Positions 50,901-58,990 of a stretch of DNA of 64,000 nt are shown piece after piece (positions within the stretch are counted from its first letter, which is position 1; each line of letters begins with the position of its first letter). The stretch comes from Flavobacterium sp. 245 (GTDB lineage Bacteria; Bacteroidota; Bacteroidia; Flavobacteriales; Flavobacteriaceae): contig NZ_SNXB01000009.1 in the NCBI RefSeq assembly GCF_004362055.1, positions 101,698-165,697 of the forward strand, written 5' to 3'. Position numbers and translations under genes: made by a program. Below the pieces are notes generated by a model. The model saw only the letters and a list, made by a program, of their open reading frames with translations. It was not told the DNA's origin and did not search any database.

Positions 50901-52202
50901 CAATTTACGAGCATTCTCTAATATCGAGTAATCCGTTCCTTCATTAACATTTGTATTATTAAAACCAGATTTTGCCGTAACGATTTCTCGAATATTTGAA
51001 TTTAAAAACGATCCCGGCTGACCAATCGCATCAGGATTATAAGCGTTATTTTCATTATCAGAAGGCGAATCAATAAGTGTAGAAGGGTTAAAAAATCCTG
51101 TTGTAGGACTAATAACAACTACTTGGTTATCAGGAACGTTACTTAGGGGCCCTTCACCTAAATCCTGAAGCGCGATAACATTACGAAGATTATTATTGGT
51201 TGTACTTACTCGATTTTGTTTATTGGTAACCCAGACCTCTATTCGAGTTATTTGAATACGACTGTTGATTACTGGATAACTTTTTAAAGAAGCATCATAC
51301 TTATCTCTAAAATATTGTGATAAGAAAAAGTGTCTGTCATTATCATAATCTAAGGCATACAAATCAAAATTTTGAACTGTACCACCACCTTCGGCTACAA
51401 CACTCTTTGTTTGTGATTTTTGTTCAGAGAAAACTCCTGTAACAGTCGTTTTTCCAAATTGTAATTGTGTTTTTACACCAAATAAACTCTGAGCACCACG
51501 TATTAACGTGCTATTTAAAGGCATACTCACATTACCTACTTCGACTTTCTGGATAATATCATCTTCTGAAGGAGTATAAGCAAGTTTAAATAGATTCTGG
51601 AAAGCAAATGTTGACTGTGTATCATAATTAGCATTTACTTCTAATCTTGTTCCCACTTTCCCCATTAAACTCATACTGATACGCTGATCAAAATCGAATG
51701 TGAGACTCGATCTGTTTCTTGGCGAAAATGAAGGATTGTCTTGTTTAGTGTAGCGTATCCCTAAGTCCATTTCAACTGAACCTGTTGGTTTTACGTCAAT
51801 TGTATTACTTCCAAAAATGCTTTCAAAAAAACTTGAATTAACATAATATCTTGGCAGTAAATTCTTTTTAGCGGCTTCGCTTCCAGCTTTCTTACCGTCA
51901 ATTGCATCCGCTTTTTTTCTGAAATATTCTCGGCGAGATTCTTTCAGAACTAAATCTTCATACTCTTTAGGCGTTAAAATAATCGGGTAATTGACAGGAA
52001 AACCGTCAACTGAATTCGAATAAATATAGCGATCTGAAATTGGATCGTATTTGTATGCAGAAAGTATGCTTGGCGGATCTTTCAACTCTACTTTCCCTAC
52101 AGAAAATTGAGTTTTTGTTGTATCTTGAACTGCCGGATTTACTTGCGATTGCAAAACATTACCGCAAAATAAAACCAGTAAAAAAATACAAATTTTACGC
52201 AT
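44985..52202 (-). CDS. sprA: Type IX secretion outer-membrane translocon SprA (gliding motility)
   Basis: A 2,405-residue exported protein (signal peptide MRKICIFLLVLFCGNVLQSQ). SprA forms the giant single-chain barrel through which T9SS substrates cross the outer membrane. The length equals that of known SprA. Landmarks are NSSFFESIFGSNTIDVKPTGSVEMDLGIRY near 120-150 and the repeated TPEYDPFNQDIKLDQLI region near 1600. A Pro/Lys-rich linker near 1905-1925 precedes the last barrel strands, which end SGFTLRYNFGN. It follows ruvA by 23 bp, so its promoter is probably the one upstream of the malic enzyme gene. No truncation or frameshift is seen. Confidence 0.95.
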   Translation of the reverse strand: MRKICIFLLVLFCGNVLQSQVNPAVQDTTKTQFSVGKVELKDPPSILSAYKYDPISDRYIYSNSVDGFPVNYPIILTPKEYEDLVLKESRREYFRKKADAIDGKKAGSEAAKKNLLPRYYVNSSFFESIFGSNTIDVKPTGSVEMDLGIRYTKQDNPSFSPRNRSSLTFDFDQRISMSLMGKVGTRLEVNANYDTQSTFAFQNLFKLAYTPSEDDIIQKVEVGNVSMPLNSTLIRGAQSLFGVKTQLQFGKTTVTGVFSEQKSQTKSVVAEGGGTVQNFDLYALDYDNDRHFFLSQYFRDKYDASLKSYPVINSRIQITRIEVWVTNKQNRVSTTNNNLRNVIALQDLGEGPLSNVPDNQVVVISPTTGFFNPSTLIDSPSDNENNAYNPDAIGQPGSFLNSNIREIVTAKSGFNNTNVNEGTDYSILENARKLTINEFTFNPQLGYISLQQRLANDEILAVAYEYTEGGKIYQVGEFGSDGVDATVVTGNNNSNQAIITQSLILKMLKSNLTNVQNPVWNLMMKNVYQIPQAYQIKQDDFRMNILYTDPSPINYITPVTGSSFPSNPTADNKVDQTPLLNVFNLDRLNYNNDPQTGGDGFFDYLPGITVDVQNGRIIFTTKEPFGELIFKKLQNSGSAENYNDPSTYNANQQKYVFRNMYRNTQSGALQDSDKNKFLLRGKYKSSGNNGIPIGAFNVPQGSVVVMAAGRRLVEGIDYSVDYQLGRVQILDPSLQASNTPIEVSLENNSIFGQQTRRFIGFNVEHKISEKFVVGGTYLKMTEKPFTQKSSYGQESVNNTIFGFNGNYATEVPFFTRLVNKLPNIDTDVPSNLSVRGEIAFLKPDAPKASDFEGEATIYVDDFEGSQSTIDMRSAYAWSLASTPFINSINDNTFNANSSTLEYGYKRAKLAWYTIDPVFYSSKPSGISNDDLSLNTTRRIYSRELYPNTDIAQGQIQVINTLDLTYFPSDRGAYNNNPNFGSSVASSNFGGIMRSLNSTNFEQGNVEYIQFWVLDPYVGNGEAPANNTGKIYFNLGEISEDVLKDGRKQYENGLGPDQVMVNPQPIWGDVPASQSLIYAFDTNADNRKNQDVGLDGLPDAKESAVYTNYAGEEDPAADNYKYYLNVDGGVLDRYKRYNGVEGNSAVSIDDPNRGSTTLPDVEDINRDNTMSTINAYYEYSVDLKPGMQVGQNYITDIREVTNVELPNGGTTNARWIQFKIPVAKPQNTIGNISDFRSIRFMRMFMTGFNDQMTVRFGALDLVRGEWRRYTGTLDANDPNPDDDGVQFDVAAVNIQENSTKCPVNYVIPPGVQREQLYNNNTIINQNEQALAVRIGGTGLQYQDSRAVFKNVSVDMRQYKKLKMFLHAESLPNETNLLDEEMVGFIRFGNDFTQNYYQVEIPLKVTQTGGSCTIAPDLVWMEENNIDLALELLTSMKIKAMPLDINSPKRDINGVYYPDDDPDLIASGGDGDSKLKLGIKGNPNFGLVRNLMVGVKNRADHKDIKGEVWFNELRMSDLDNKGGMAALLNVDTNMADFATMSATGRKSTIGFGSLEQGANERDREDIQQYNIVTNLNLGKLLPHKWGINLPFNYAIGEEVITPEYDPFNQDIKLDQLIKETTDPAEKDNIRTRAVDYTKRKSINFIGVRKDRAPEQKPHVYDIENFTFSQSYNQVARHDYEVEDYRDEQSNSAVNYAYTFQPKEVVPFKQTKFMKKSDYWKMLSDFNFNYLPSNVTFNTNILRQSNRQQYRLVEVEGIGLDPLYRRNFAFNYQYGFGFKVTKSLNLNYTAASNNIVKNYLNADNTPKEDFNIWDDYFDLGIPNQHIQQLKLDYDIPINKIPVLSFVKAQYTYTADYSWQRSSTAMSQFTADDGITYNLGNTIQNANSNTLSSTLDMNKLYKYLGLTPGAKTAAKPKPTAPPKPGEKIVNTTAKPVVNNSPFYDGLIGVLTSLKNVQVNFTKNSGTVLPGYTPSVGFFGTAKPSLGFIFGSQDDVRFEAAKNGWLTNYDNFNQNFTQVTNKILKVTANIDLFPDLKIDLAMDRAYSRNSSEQYSVVDGEYIPLSPYTYGMFSISTVLIKTSFATSNETESAAFDDFRSNRLVIANRLAEDHYGAGATIPRYGDANNPIPAPGDANYAVYTANVGYPIGFTKSNQAVLLPSFLAAYSGGNASSSSTDIFKSFPIPNWTIKYNGLMRYKYFKDKFKRFSLQHNYRASYTVNQYRSNFDYYENPTGQDVNTNFYNQTVMSNVNLVEQFSPLIRVDFELKSSFRLLTEIKRDRALSMSFDNNLLTEVKGVEYVVGMGYRFKDVIFSSRLADSPTGIIKSDINIKADFSYRNNQTLVRYLDYDNNQLAAGQNIWALKLTADYAFSKNLTAIFYYDHSFSKAVISTSFPLTNIRSGFTLRYNFGN

Positions 52203-52225
52203 ACAATTGGTTTATGTTAGTTGAG

Positions 52226-52807
52226 TTACAAGCTTTTTAATGCTTTTTTTATGATGGTTTCTGCTGTAGCTTCCGGATCTTCTTTTACAATCTTTTCGAC
52301 TACTTTTTCAGAAGCTTTTCGAACGAATCCTAAAACTTCCAAAGCAGATAACGCTTCATCTCTATTTGTATTGTTTTGAACTACCGAAACTTCATCTAAA
52401 TCGTACAACTTTAACACTTTTTCCTTTAAATCAAGTATAACTCTTTGCGCTGTTTTGCTGCCAATTCCTTTAATTGACTGAATAACTCCCACATCTCCAG
52501 ACGCAATCGCATTTATAATTTGTTTCGGTTCAATTGAAGACAACATTGTTCTTGCAATATTGGCGCCAATACCAGAAACAGATAATAACATTCTGAATAT
52601 TTCGCGTTCTGATTTTTCAGCAAAACCAAATAAAGTATGCGCATCTTCTTTAATTTGAAGATGCGTATACAATTTTATAAAATCAGCATTAGGGATCAGC
52701 GAAAAGGTATGTAAAGATATATTCACATGATAACCCACTCCGCCACAATCAATTACAACTTCAGTGGGATTTTTTTCAACCAATTTCCCTTGCAAATGTG
52801 CTATCAT
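52226..52807 (-). CDS. ruvA: Holliday junction branch migration protein RuvA
   Basis: Binds four-way junctions and recruits RuvB. The 193-residue protein has the N-terminal OB fold (MIAHLQGKLVEKNPTEVVID) and two helix-hairpin-helix motifs (VSGIGANIARTML about 78-90, IKGIGSKTAQRVI about 113-125). The C-terminal RuvB-binding helix domain ends EATAETIIKKALKSL. It lies 67 bp after the malic enzyme gene and 23 bp before sprA. Confidence 0.96.
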   Translation of the reverse strand: MIAHLQGKLVEKNPTEVVIDCGGVGYHVNISLHTFSLIPNADFIKLYTHLQIKEDAHTLFGFAEKSEREIFRMLLSVSGIGANIARTMLSSIEPKQIINAIASGDVGVIQSIKGIGSKTAQRVILDLKEKVLKLYDLDEVSVVQNNTNRDEALSALEVLGFVRKASEKVVEKIVKEDPEATAETIIKKALKSL

Positions 52808-52874
52808 AAATATAATTTATAGTACCAAATATAAGTAAAAATAAGAAAATATTGATTTCTGTTTACTATAAGGG

Positions 52875-55166
52875 CTATTGTACTAATTTATTTTTTTTAA
52901 TTTCTTTTTCCTGAGCATCAATAACTGCAATTGCAGCCATATTGACCATTTCTTCTACGCTTGCTCCTAATTGAAAAATATGCACAGGTTTGCCTAATCC
53001 CATCATGATTGGACCAATTGAACCTGCTTTGTTTAATTCTTTTAACAACTTATAAGTAATGTTTGCTGACTCTAAATTTGGGAAAACAAGTGTATTTACC
53101 TTTTTGCCTGCTAATTTAGAGAAAGGAAATTTTTCTTTAAGCATTTCTGAATTTAAAGCGAAATCTGCCTGAATTTCTCCATCAATAATTAATTCCGGAT
53201 GATTTTTATGCAAATAGGCAACAGCTTCCCTTACTTTTGATGCATTTTGATGTGTTGATGAACCAAAGTTTGAATAGGAAACCATAGCAATAACCGGCTC
53301 AACACCAAACATTTTTGCAGTTTTAGCAGTCATCAATGCAATATTAATTAAATCTTGAGCAGACGGATTAATATTGATCGCAGTATCTGACAAAAACATT
53401 GGTCCGCGTGTTGTAAGCATCATATTTGCAGTTGCAACAAGTGAAGCTCCCGGTGCTTTTTCAATTAATTGAAGCATTGGTTTTACGACACTTGGATAAC
53501 TTCTTGAATGGCCAGTAACAACAGCATCTGCCTCTCCTTCATTTACCATCATGGCTGCAAAATAATTTCTTTCGCGCATGAATTTTTGAGCATCAAGCAA
53601 TGAAACACCTCTGCGCTCTCTTGATTCCCAGTATGAATTTGCAAATCTGTTGCGTCTTGCTTCTTCTTCGTTTATTTTAGGATCAATGATTTCAAGATCA
53701 GCATCAAAACCTAATTCTGCTTTTAATTCTAATATAATTTCTCTGTTACCTAATAAAATAGGGAAACCAATACCGTCTTCATATACAATTTGTGCTGCTT
53801 TTAAAACATTCAAATGATCAGCTTCGGCAAAAACAATTCGTTTAGGATTTAATTTTGCACGGTTTGTAATTAATCGAACCATTTTATTATCATTCCCCAT
53901 ACGTTCGCGAAGCACGTCTTCATAAGCTGCCCAGTCAGTAATAGGATTTTTTGCTACCCCAGATTCCATTGCCGCTCTTGCAACAGCTGGCGCTACAACG
54001 GTAATCAATCGTGGATCAAATGGTTTAGGAATAATATATTCTTGACCAAAACCTAATTTTGTTGCACCATAAGCTACGTTAACTTGTTCTGGAACTGGCT
54101 CTTTTGCCAAAATAGCTAAAGCTTTTACAGCTGCCATTTTCATTGCCTCGTTAATTTTTGTAGCTCTAACGTCAAGCGCTCCTCTAAAAATATATGGAAA
54201 ACCTAGAACGTTATTAACCTGATTAGGAAAATCAGAACGTCCTGTAGCCATAATGACATCTTTACGAGTTTCTACAGCTAAGTTATAATCGATCTCCGGA
54301 TTTGGGTTTGCCATTGCAAAAACAATCGGGTTATCATTCATTGTCAATAACATTTCTGGCGACAGAATATCTCCCGAAGATAGTCCGATGAAAACATCGG
54401 CACCTTTTACTGCTTCGGCTAATTCGATTTTAGCACCATCAATAGCATATTTTAATTGTAATTCTGATAGTGAAGGGTTGTCTTTTGTTAAAAGGCCTTT
54501 ACTATTATACATTAGGATATTCACAACTTTCACACCTAACAAAACATATAAATCAGTACATGCTATTGCAGCCGAACCTGCACCAGAAACTACCACTTTT
54601 ACATCTTCCGCTTTTTTTCCTGCTAACTCTAATGCATTTATTAATGCTGCTGACGAGATAATTGCCGTACCGTGCTGGTCATCATGCATTACCGGAATAT
54701 CTAATTCTTCAACCAATCTTCTCTCAATTTCGAAAGATTCTGGCGCTTTAATATCTTCAAGATTAATACCTCCAAAAGTTGGAGCAATATTTTTTACAGT
54801 CTGGATAAATTCTTCTACATTTTTTGTATCGACTTCGATATCAAAAACATCAATATCAGAGAATATTTTGAATAACAAACCTTTTCCTTCCATTACAGGT
54901 TTTGATGCTTCGGGACCAATGTCTCCAAGCCCTAAAACTGCTGTACCATTTGAAATTACAGCTACTAAATTTCCTTTTGCTGTGTATTTATAAACGTCTT
55001 CAACGTTTGCTGCAATATCTAAACATGGCTCTGCAACTCCCGGCGAATAAGCCAGTGATAAGTCTCTCTGGGTTGCGTATTTTTTTGTTGGAACTACCTG
55101 AATTTTTCCTGGAGTCGGCTCTGAGTGATACAGTAGCGCTTCTCTTCTTTTACTCTCTTTGTTCAT
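52875..55166 (-). CDS. maeB: NADP-dependent malic enzyme fused to a phosphotransacetylase-like domain
   Basis: Oxidatively decarboxylates malate to pyruvate with NADPH production. The 763-residue chain has the malic enzyme part at 1-430: YSPGVAEPC, MHDDQHGTAIISSAAL, VVSGAGSAAIACTDLY, FAMANPNPEI. A PTA-like domain fills the C-terminal third: ADAVVTGHSRSYPSVVKPML, FLSDTAININPSAQDL. In the E. coli MaeB family the PTA part is regulatory and not catalytic. A perfect -7 box precedes it, and ruvA and sprA follow on the same strand. Confidence 0.95.
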   Translation of the reverse strand: MNKESKRREALLYHSEPTPGKIQVVPTKKYATQRDLSLAYSPGVAEPCLDIAANVEDVYKYTAKGNLVAVISNGTAVLGLGDIGPEASKPVMEGKGLLFKIFSDIDVFDIEVDTKNVEEFIQTVKNIAPTFGGINLEDIKAPESFEIERRLVEELDIPVMHDDQHGTAIISSAALINALELAGKKAEDVKVVVSGAGSAAIACTDLYVLLGVKVVNILMYNSKGLLTKDNPSLSELQLKYAIDGAKIELAEAVKGADVFIGLSSGDILSPEMLLTMNDNPIVFAMANPNPEIDYNLAVETRKDVIMATGRSDFPNQVNNVLGFPYIFRGALDVRATKINEAMKMAAVKALAILAKEPVPEQVNVAYGATKLGFGQEYIIPKPFDPRLITVVAPAVARAAMESGVAKNPITDWAAYEDVLRERMGNDNKMVRLITNRAKLNPKRIVFAEADHLNVLKAAQIVYEDGIGFPILLGNREIILELKAELGFDADLEIIDPKINEEEARRNRFANSYWESRERRGVSLLDAQKFMRERNYFAAMMVNEGEADAVVTGHSRSYPSVVKPMLQLIEKAPGASLVATANMMLTTRGPMFLSDTAININPSAQDLINIALMTAKTAKMFGVEPVIAMVSYSNFGSSTHQNASKVREAVAYLHKNHPELIIDGEIQADFALNSEMLKEKFPFSKLAGKKVNTLVFPNLESANITYKLLKELNKAGSIGPIMMGLGKPVHIFQLGASVEEMVNMAAIAVIDAQEKEIKKNKLVQ

Positions 55167-55191
55167 TATTTTTAGCTTTTATTCTAGCTTA

Positions 55192-55199
55192 CAAAGATA
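55192..55199 (-). promoter_or_regulatory. Candidate promoter of maeB-ruvA-sprA
   Basis: TATCTTTG on the minus strand, perfect -7 match, 26 bp before the maeB ATG. If the three genes are one unit, it also serves sprA, which has only 23 bp of its own leader. Confidence 0.45.
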
Positions 55200-55265
55200 T
55201 AAGTCTTAGTTTAAAATGGGGCGTTTTTAGTGCTTTCTTTTGTTAAAATAACAATTTACATAGTC

Positions 55266-55301
55266 AAAAAAAAATAGTCCATCAAAATCAGGACTATTTT
55301 T
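55266..55301 (-). terminator. Terminator after the CBS gene
   Basis: Arms AAAAATAGTCC (55270-55280) and GGACTATTTTT (55291-55301) with a 10-nt loop. Read leftward the T-run continues to nine Ts. Confidence 0.85.
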
Positions 55302-55325
55302 AAAAATATATTTTTCAGGTTTTCT

Positions 55326-55751
55326 TTATTGGGAAATATAGGAATTTAGATGATTTATTGTGTCTTTTTGAATTTCGATAATTGCCTTTACAACATCGCT
55401 GATTGAAATAATCCCTACAACAATTCCATCTTCTAAAACAGGCAAATGTCTGATTCTTTTAGTACTCATCAGCTCCATACAATCTTCAATATTGTTTGAA
55501 AGATTTACCGAGAAAACATTACTTTCCATAATTTCATGCACAAATGTTTCTTTGGATGATTTATCTTTTAAAACAATTTTTCGGGCATAATCTCTTTCAG
55601 ACAATATTCCTTTAAGATCGGTTCCATCAATTACAAGGATAGCCCCTATGTTTTTTTCACCCATTACTTTCAATGCTTCATAAACTGTTGTTGTTGAAAG
55701 TACTGAAAAAACATTTCTTCCTTTTGCGTTTAGTATTTGATTTACAGTCAT
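55326..55751 (-). CDS. Stand-alone CBS-pair protein
   Basis: A 141-residue cytoplasmic protein consisting of two CBS motifs: NIGAILVIDGTDLKGILSERDYARK (about 35-59) and IRHLPVLEDGIVVGIISISDVVKAI (about 97-121). SERDYARK is typical of the small IMPDH-type CBS proteins that bind AMP, ATP or similar. No catalytic part is present. It is a single-gene unit between two strong terminators. The ligand is unknown. Confidence 0.9.
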   Translation of the reverse strand: MTVNQILNAKGRNVFSVLSTTTVYEALKVMGEKNIGAILVIDGTDLKGILSERDYARKIVLKDKSSKETFVHEIMESNVFSVNLSNNIEDCMELMSTKRIRHLPVLEDGIVVGIISISDVVKAIIEIQKDTINHLNSYISQ

Positions 55752-55950
55752 ATCTGAAAAAATTTAGTTTTATAAAGTTAAATAAAAAATGACAAAACTT
55801 GTTATTAAAATTTGCTTTTTAAAAAGCTAATTCATTCATTTTAAATAAAATACAGCACATTTCAATTTTTCAAAATTATTCAATAAAGAATGAAATCAAT
55901 TAAAGAGTTTTTTTGTGAAAAATTTGGTTTTTTAACGCTTTTGGTTTTTA

Positions 55951-56001
55951 CATAAAAAAAGAAGCTCTTTTCATAACTAGAAAAGAGCTTCTTTTTTTAT
56001 G
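55951..56001. terminator. Bidirectional terminator with a 21-bp perfect stem
   Basis: Arms 55951-55971 and 55981-56001 are exact reverse complements over 21 bp, with a 9-nt loop and A- and T-runs at the ends. It lies 7 bp past the OmpA-family stop on the minus strand. The rest of the 257-bp gap (55752-55950) is A+T-rich with nothing else recognised. Confidence 0.9.
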
Positions 56002-56008
56002 TTCATTT

Positions 56009-58015
56009 TTACAAACCAACGATAATAAATTCACTTCGTCTGTTTTGTTGATGTTCTTTTTCGGTACATTTTACTCCGTCAGCACATCTATTTATTAATT
56101 TTGTTTCACCGTAACCTTTTGCTGATAACCGGTTAGCATCAATTCCTTTGCTAATTAGCCAATCTTTAGTTGACTGTGCTCTTTTATCTGATAAAATTTG
56201 ATTGCTTTCTGCAGATGAACGGCTGTCTGTATGCGAACGTATATCTAATTTTATGTTTGGATACTGATTTAAAATATCAACAACTTTTTGCAAATCAGGC
56301 TCAGATGTTTTTTTGATAGTTGCTTTTCCTAAATCAAAAAAGTTCATTGGAATATGAAGCAATTTAGCCAAATCGGTTCCAATTTTTATTGGTCCGAGTT
56401 TAACCGGTTTTACGGTTGTTTTTTTGATTTCGATAGCTTTTGTTGCTAGCGGTTTGAACATTTTTTGCATCGTAAAATCCAAGATTGTTTTACCATTTGC
56501 TTTTTTAATTGCTATCGAAATATCTTTTATTCCATAATCACTTTTTGAAGCTCGAATTGAATATTTTTTACCGCATTTTATTTTTGGAAAAATATAATTC
56601 CCTTTTTCATCTGTTGCTATTGTTGAAATTGGATTACGATTTTCATCAAATAAAGCCAAACTTACATTAGATAAAACTTCATTTGATTCAGCATCAGAAA
56701 CTGTTCCCATTAAATCTTGCTCGCAAACTAGTCTTTTCGTTTCTGTAAAACGATAAACATCATCTAAACCTTGGCCGTTTTCTCTATTGGAAGAAAAAAA
56801 TCCGTTTCTGTTTTTACTGTCGATTATAAATGCAAAATCATCTTGTTTACCGTTTACAGGTTCTCCGACATTCTGCACATCATCCTCAATTGTACCGTCA
56901 GGATTAATTTTCGTAACAAAAATATCCAGTCCGCCTAATCCTGGACGTCCATCAGAAGTAAAATAAAGTTCATTTTCTCCTGAAATAAACGGAAAAGTTT
57001 CTCTTCCTTCTGTATTAATTACTGGACCTAAGTTTTGAGGCTGTCCAAAACTTCCATCCTCATTTATAGCAACTTTAAATAAATCTGACTGTCCTAAAGT
57101 TCCCGGCATATCTGATGCAAAGTACAAGACTTTTTCATCAATGCTCAATGTAGGATGCGCAGTACTGTATTGGTCACTATTAAAAGGAAGTTCTTTGGCT
57201 TCTTCCCAAGTATCGTTAACATACTCTGATTTATATAGTTTTAAAAGTGTTACTTGTTTATCGTTACTTCCTCTCTTTCCGTCGGTAAAATTATTTCTCG
57301 TAAAATACATTGTTCGACCATCTTTAGTAAAGACAGGAGTTGACTCGTTGAATCTTGATTTTTGGCTTTTATGAAATAATTTTGGCTTGCCAACACTTCC
57401 GTCTGGCATTAAATCAGCAATATATAATTTAGAAAAAGATTTGTTTGTCCATTTAAAACTCGTTTTTGTAATTCCGCCCGTATCTCTGGCCGAAGTAAAA
57501 ACAATTTTTTTATAATAAATAACGCTCCCATAATCCGAGTAAGGTGAATTTATTCCAGCATCGGCAATTTCATATCGTCCTGAATTCAATTTTATCTGCT
57601 CCAAATAATTTTTATCCTCTCTAATCAGTGAAGCTCTTTTTTCTGAACCTGCTTTTAAATTGAATTTCTCTAAAACTTCATCGGCCTTGCGATAATTTCC
57701 TGAAGCTTTTAAACACTGTGCATATCGGTACAAATATTCTGGCTCCTGATCTTCACTCATTGCAAACAACTCTTTATACCATTGAAGAGCAGACGGCAAT
57801 TCACCAATAAAATAATACGAATTGGCAAGCCTTTGCACTATTTTTTCATCTTTAGTACCTTTTTCTAGAAGACTTTCGTATGCTTTTATTGCATCGGCGT
57901 ACGCATAGTCATCATACTTTTTATCTGCGGAACTTGTATTGTTTGCTGTCTGCGCATTTATTTTGAAGAAAAAGCACACAAACAAAACAGAAAAGCTTAA
58001 AATTTTAATTCTCAT
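56009..58015 (-). CDS. OmpA-family protein with TPR, PD40-like and carboxypeptidase-regulatory domains
   Basis: A 668-residue exported protein; the frame opens at 58024, but the ATG at 58015 gives a clean signal peptide (MRIKILSFSVLFVCFFFKINAQ). It has TPR-like helices (about 30-130), WD40/PD40-like beta-propeller repeats (about 185-430, e.g. FTSARDTG, YFASDMPGTLGQSDLF, YFTSDGRPGLGGLDIF), a small CarboxypepD-like domain (about 440-515) and a C-terminal OmpA domain. The OmpA domain has IRSHTDSRSSAESNQILSDK and LSAKGYGETK, which bind peptidoglycan. It comes third in the adhesin-SprF-OmpA operon, 12 bp after sprF-like. It likely anchors that export complex to the cell wall. Confidence 0.92.
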   Translation of the reverse strand: MRIKILSFSVLFVCFFFKINAQTANNTSSADKKYDDYAYADAIKAYESLLEKGTKDEKIVQRLANSYYFIGELPSALQWYKELFAMSEDQEPEYLYRYAQCLKASGNYRKADEVLEKFNLKAGSEKRASLIREDKNYLEQIKLNSGRYEIADAGINSPYSDYGSVIYYKKIVFTSARDTGGITKTSFKWTNKSFSKLYIADLMPDGSVGKPKLFHKSQKSRFNESTPVFTKDGRTMYFTRNNFTDGKRGSNDKQVTLLKLYKSEYVNDTWEEAKELPFNSDQYSTAHPTLSIDEKVLYFASDMPGTLGQSDLFKVAINEDGSFGQPQNLGPVINTEGRETFPFISGENELYFTSDGRPGLGGLDIFVTKINPDGTIEDDVQNVGEPVNGKQDDFAFIIDSKNRNGFFSSNRENGQGLDDVYRFTETKRLVCEQDLMGTVSDAESNEVLSNVSLALFDENRNPISTIATDEKGNYIFPKIKCGKKYSIRASKSDYGIKDISIAIKKANGKTILDFTMQKMFKPLATKAIEIKKTTVKPVKLGPIKIGTDLAKLLHIPMNFFDLGKATIKKTSEPDLQKVVDILNQYPNIKLDIRSHTDSRSSAESNQILSDKRAQSTKDWLISKGIDANRLSAKGYGETKLINRCADGVKCTEKEHQQNRRSEFIIVGL

Positions 58016-58027
58016 AGCAGGCATTAA

Positions 58028-58939
58028 TTAGAAGAATCGTGGAGAGATCATTTTGTTAAAACTATTGAAAAACTCGAAACGAAGGAAAATTTCATGAGAT
58101 CCTGAGTTATATCGTCTTAAATCGGTTGTTTCATGATCGTATCCATAACCAACATACAGGCCTTTTGAAACTTGAAATCCAGCCATTGCACTTACTGATG
58201 CGCTCCAGCGATAAGCAAGCCCCACAACAAATCTATCATAAAACATAAAATTACCCGAAACATCAACTTGTAAAGGAGCGCCCTGAACCATTTTAGTCAA
58301 TATTGCCGGTTTAAATCTGATATATTCTAATTTGTCCAAATTGAATACATAACCCGCCATTAAATAGTAATTAATTTTTTCTTTGAAAATGGCCGTATTG
58401 TTATCATCATACCGATTTGTTTCAATAAAATTAGGAACCGAAAATCCTAAATAAGCCCGATCAGAATGCCAGTAAACACCAGCTCCTATATTTGGCGTGA
58501 ATTTATTATCTAAATCCTGAAACTGCTCATCTCCTTGATCTTCAAAACTTAGTTTGGTTACATCAAGATTAAATAAATTGGCTGTAGCTTTTATCCCAAA
58601 AGAAAGTTTAAACGAATCAGAAGTTGGGATACTATAAGACAAATCAGCTGACAATGTATTTTCAACAGTTGGTCCAATTTTATCATTGACCAAAGAAACA
58701 CCTAATCCTAATTTAGTATTATCTAAAGGAGTATTTACTGAAAAAGTACTTGTTTCTGGCGCACCGTCAAGTCCAATCCATTGTGTACGATACAGTCCAA
58801 AAACGTTCAGTACACCTCGCGAACCTGCATATGCCGGATTCACGGAGATTGTATTATACATGTATTGTGTATACTGCGCATCTTGCTGAGCGGAACACAC
58901 AACTGAAAAAAACATGAAAATTAAAATTAACTTTTTCAT
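58028..58939 (-). CDS. PorP/SprF family type IX secretion membrane protein
   Basis: A 303-residue outer-membrane protein with signal peptide (MKKLILIFMFFSVVCSAQ). The hallmark QYTQYMYNTISVNPAYAGSRG and GLYRTQWIGLDGAPETSTFS define PorP/SprF. The rest is barrel strands, ending MISPRFF. SprF-type proteins are needed to export or display the large adhesin encoded just upstream in the same operon. A hairpin lies in the 51-bp gap between adhesin and this gene. Confidence 0.94.
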   Translation of the reverse strand: MKKLILIFMFFSVVCSAQQDAQYTQYMYNTISVNPAYAGSRGVLNVFGLYRTQWIGLDGAPETSTFSVNTPLDNTKLGLGVSLVNDKIGPTVENTLSADLSYSIPTSDSFKLSFGIKATANLFNLDVTKLSFEDQGDEQFQDLDNKFTPNIGAGVYWHSDRAYLGFSVPNFIETNRYDDNNTAIFKEKINYYLMAGYVFNLDKLEYIRFKPAILTKMVQGAPLQVDVSGNFMFYDRFVVGLAYRWSASVSAMAGFQVSKGLYVGYGYDHETTDLRRYNSGSHEIFLRFEFFNSFNKMISPRFF

Positions 58940-58954
58940 TTATTAAGCTTTTAA

Positions 58955-58981
58955 AACGGCTTGGCTAAAAGTCAAGCCGTT
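58955..58981 (-). terminator. Hairpin between the adhesin and sprF-like genes (possible attenuator)
   Basis: Arms AACGGCTTG (58955-58963) and CAAGCCGTT (58973-58981) with a 9-nt loop. Read leftward only TTTT follows, and the sprF-like ATG is 16 bp away. A partial terminator or an mRNA-stabilising hairpin. Confidence 0.5.
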
Positions 58982-58990
58982 CATCATTTT

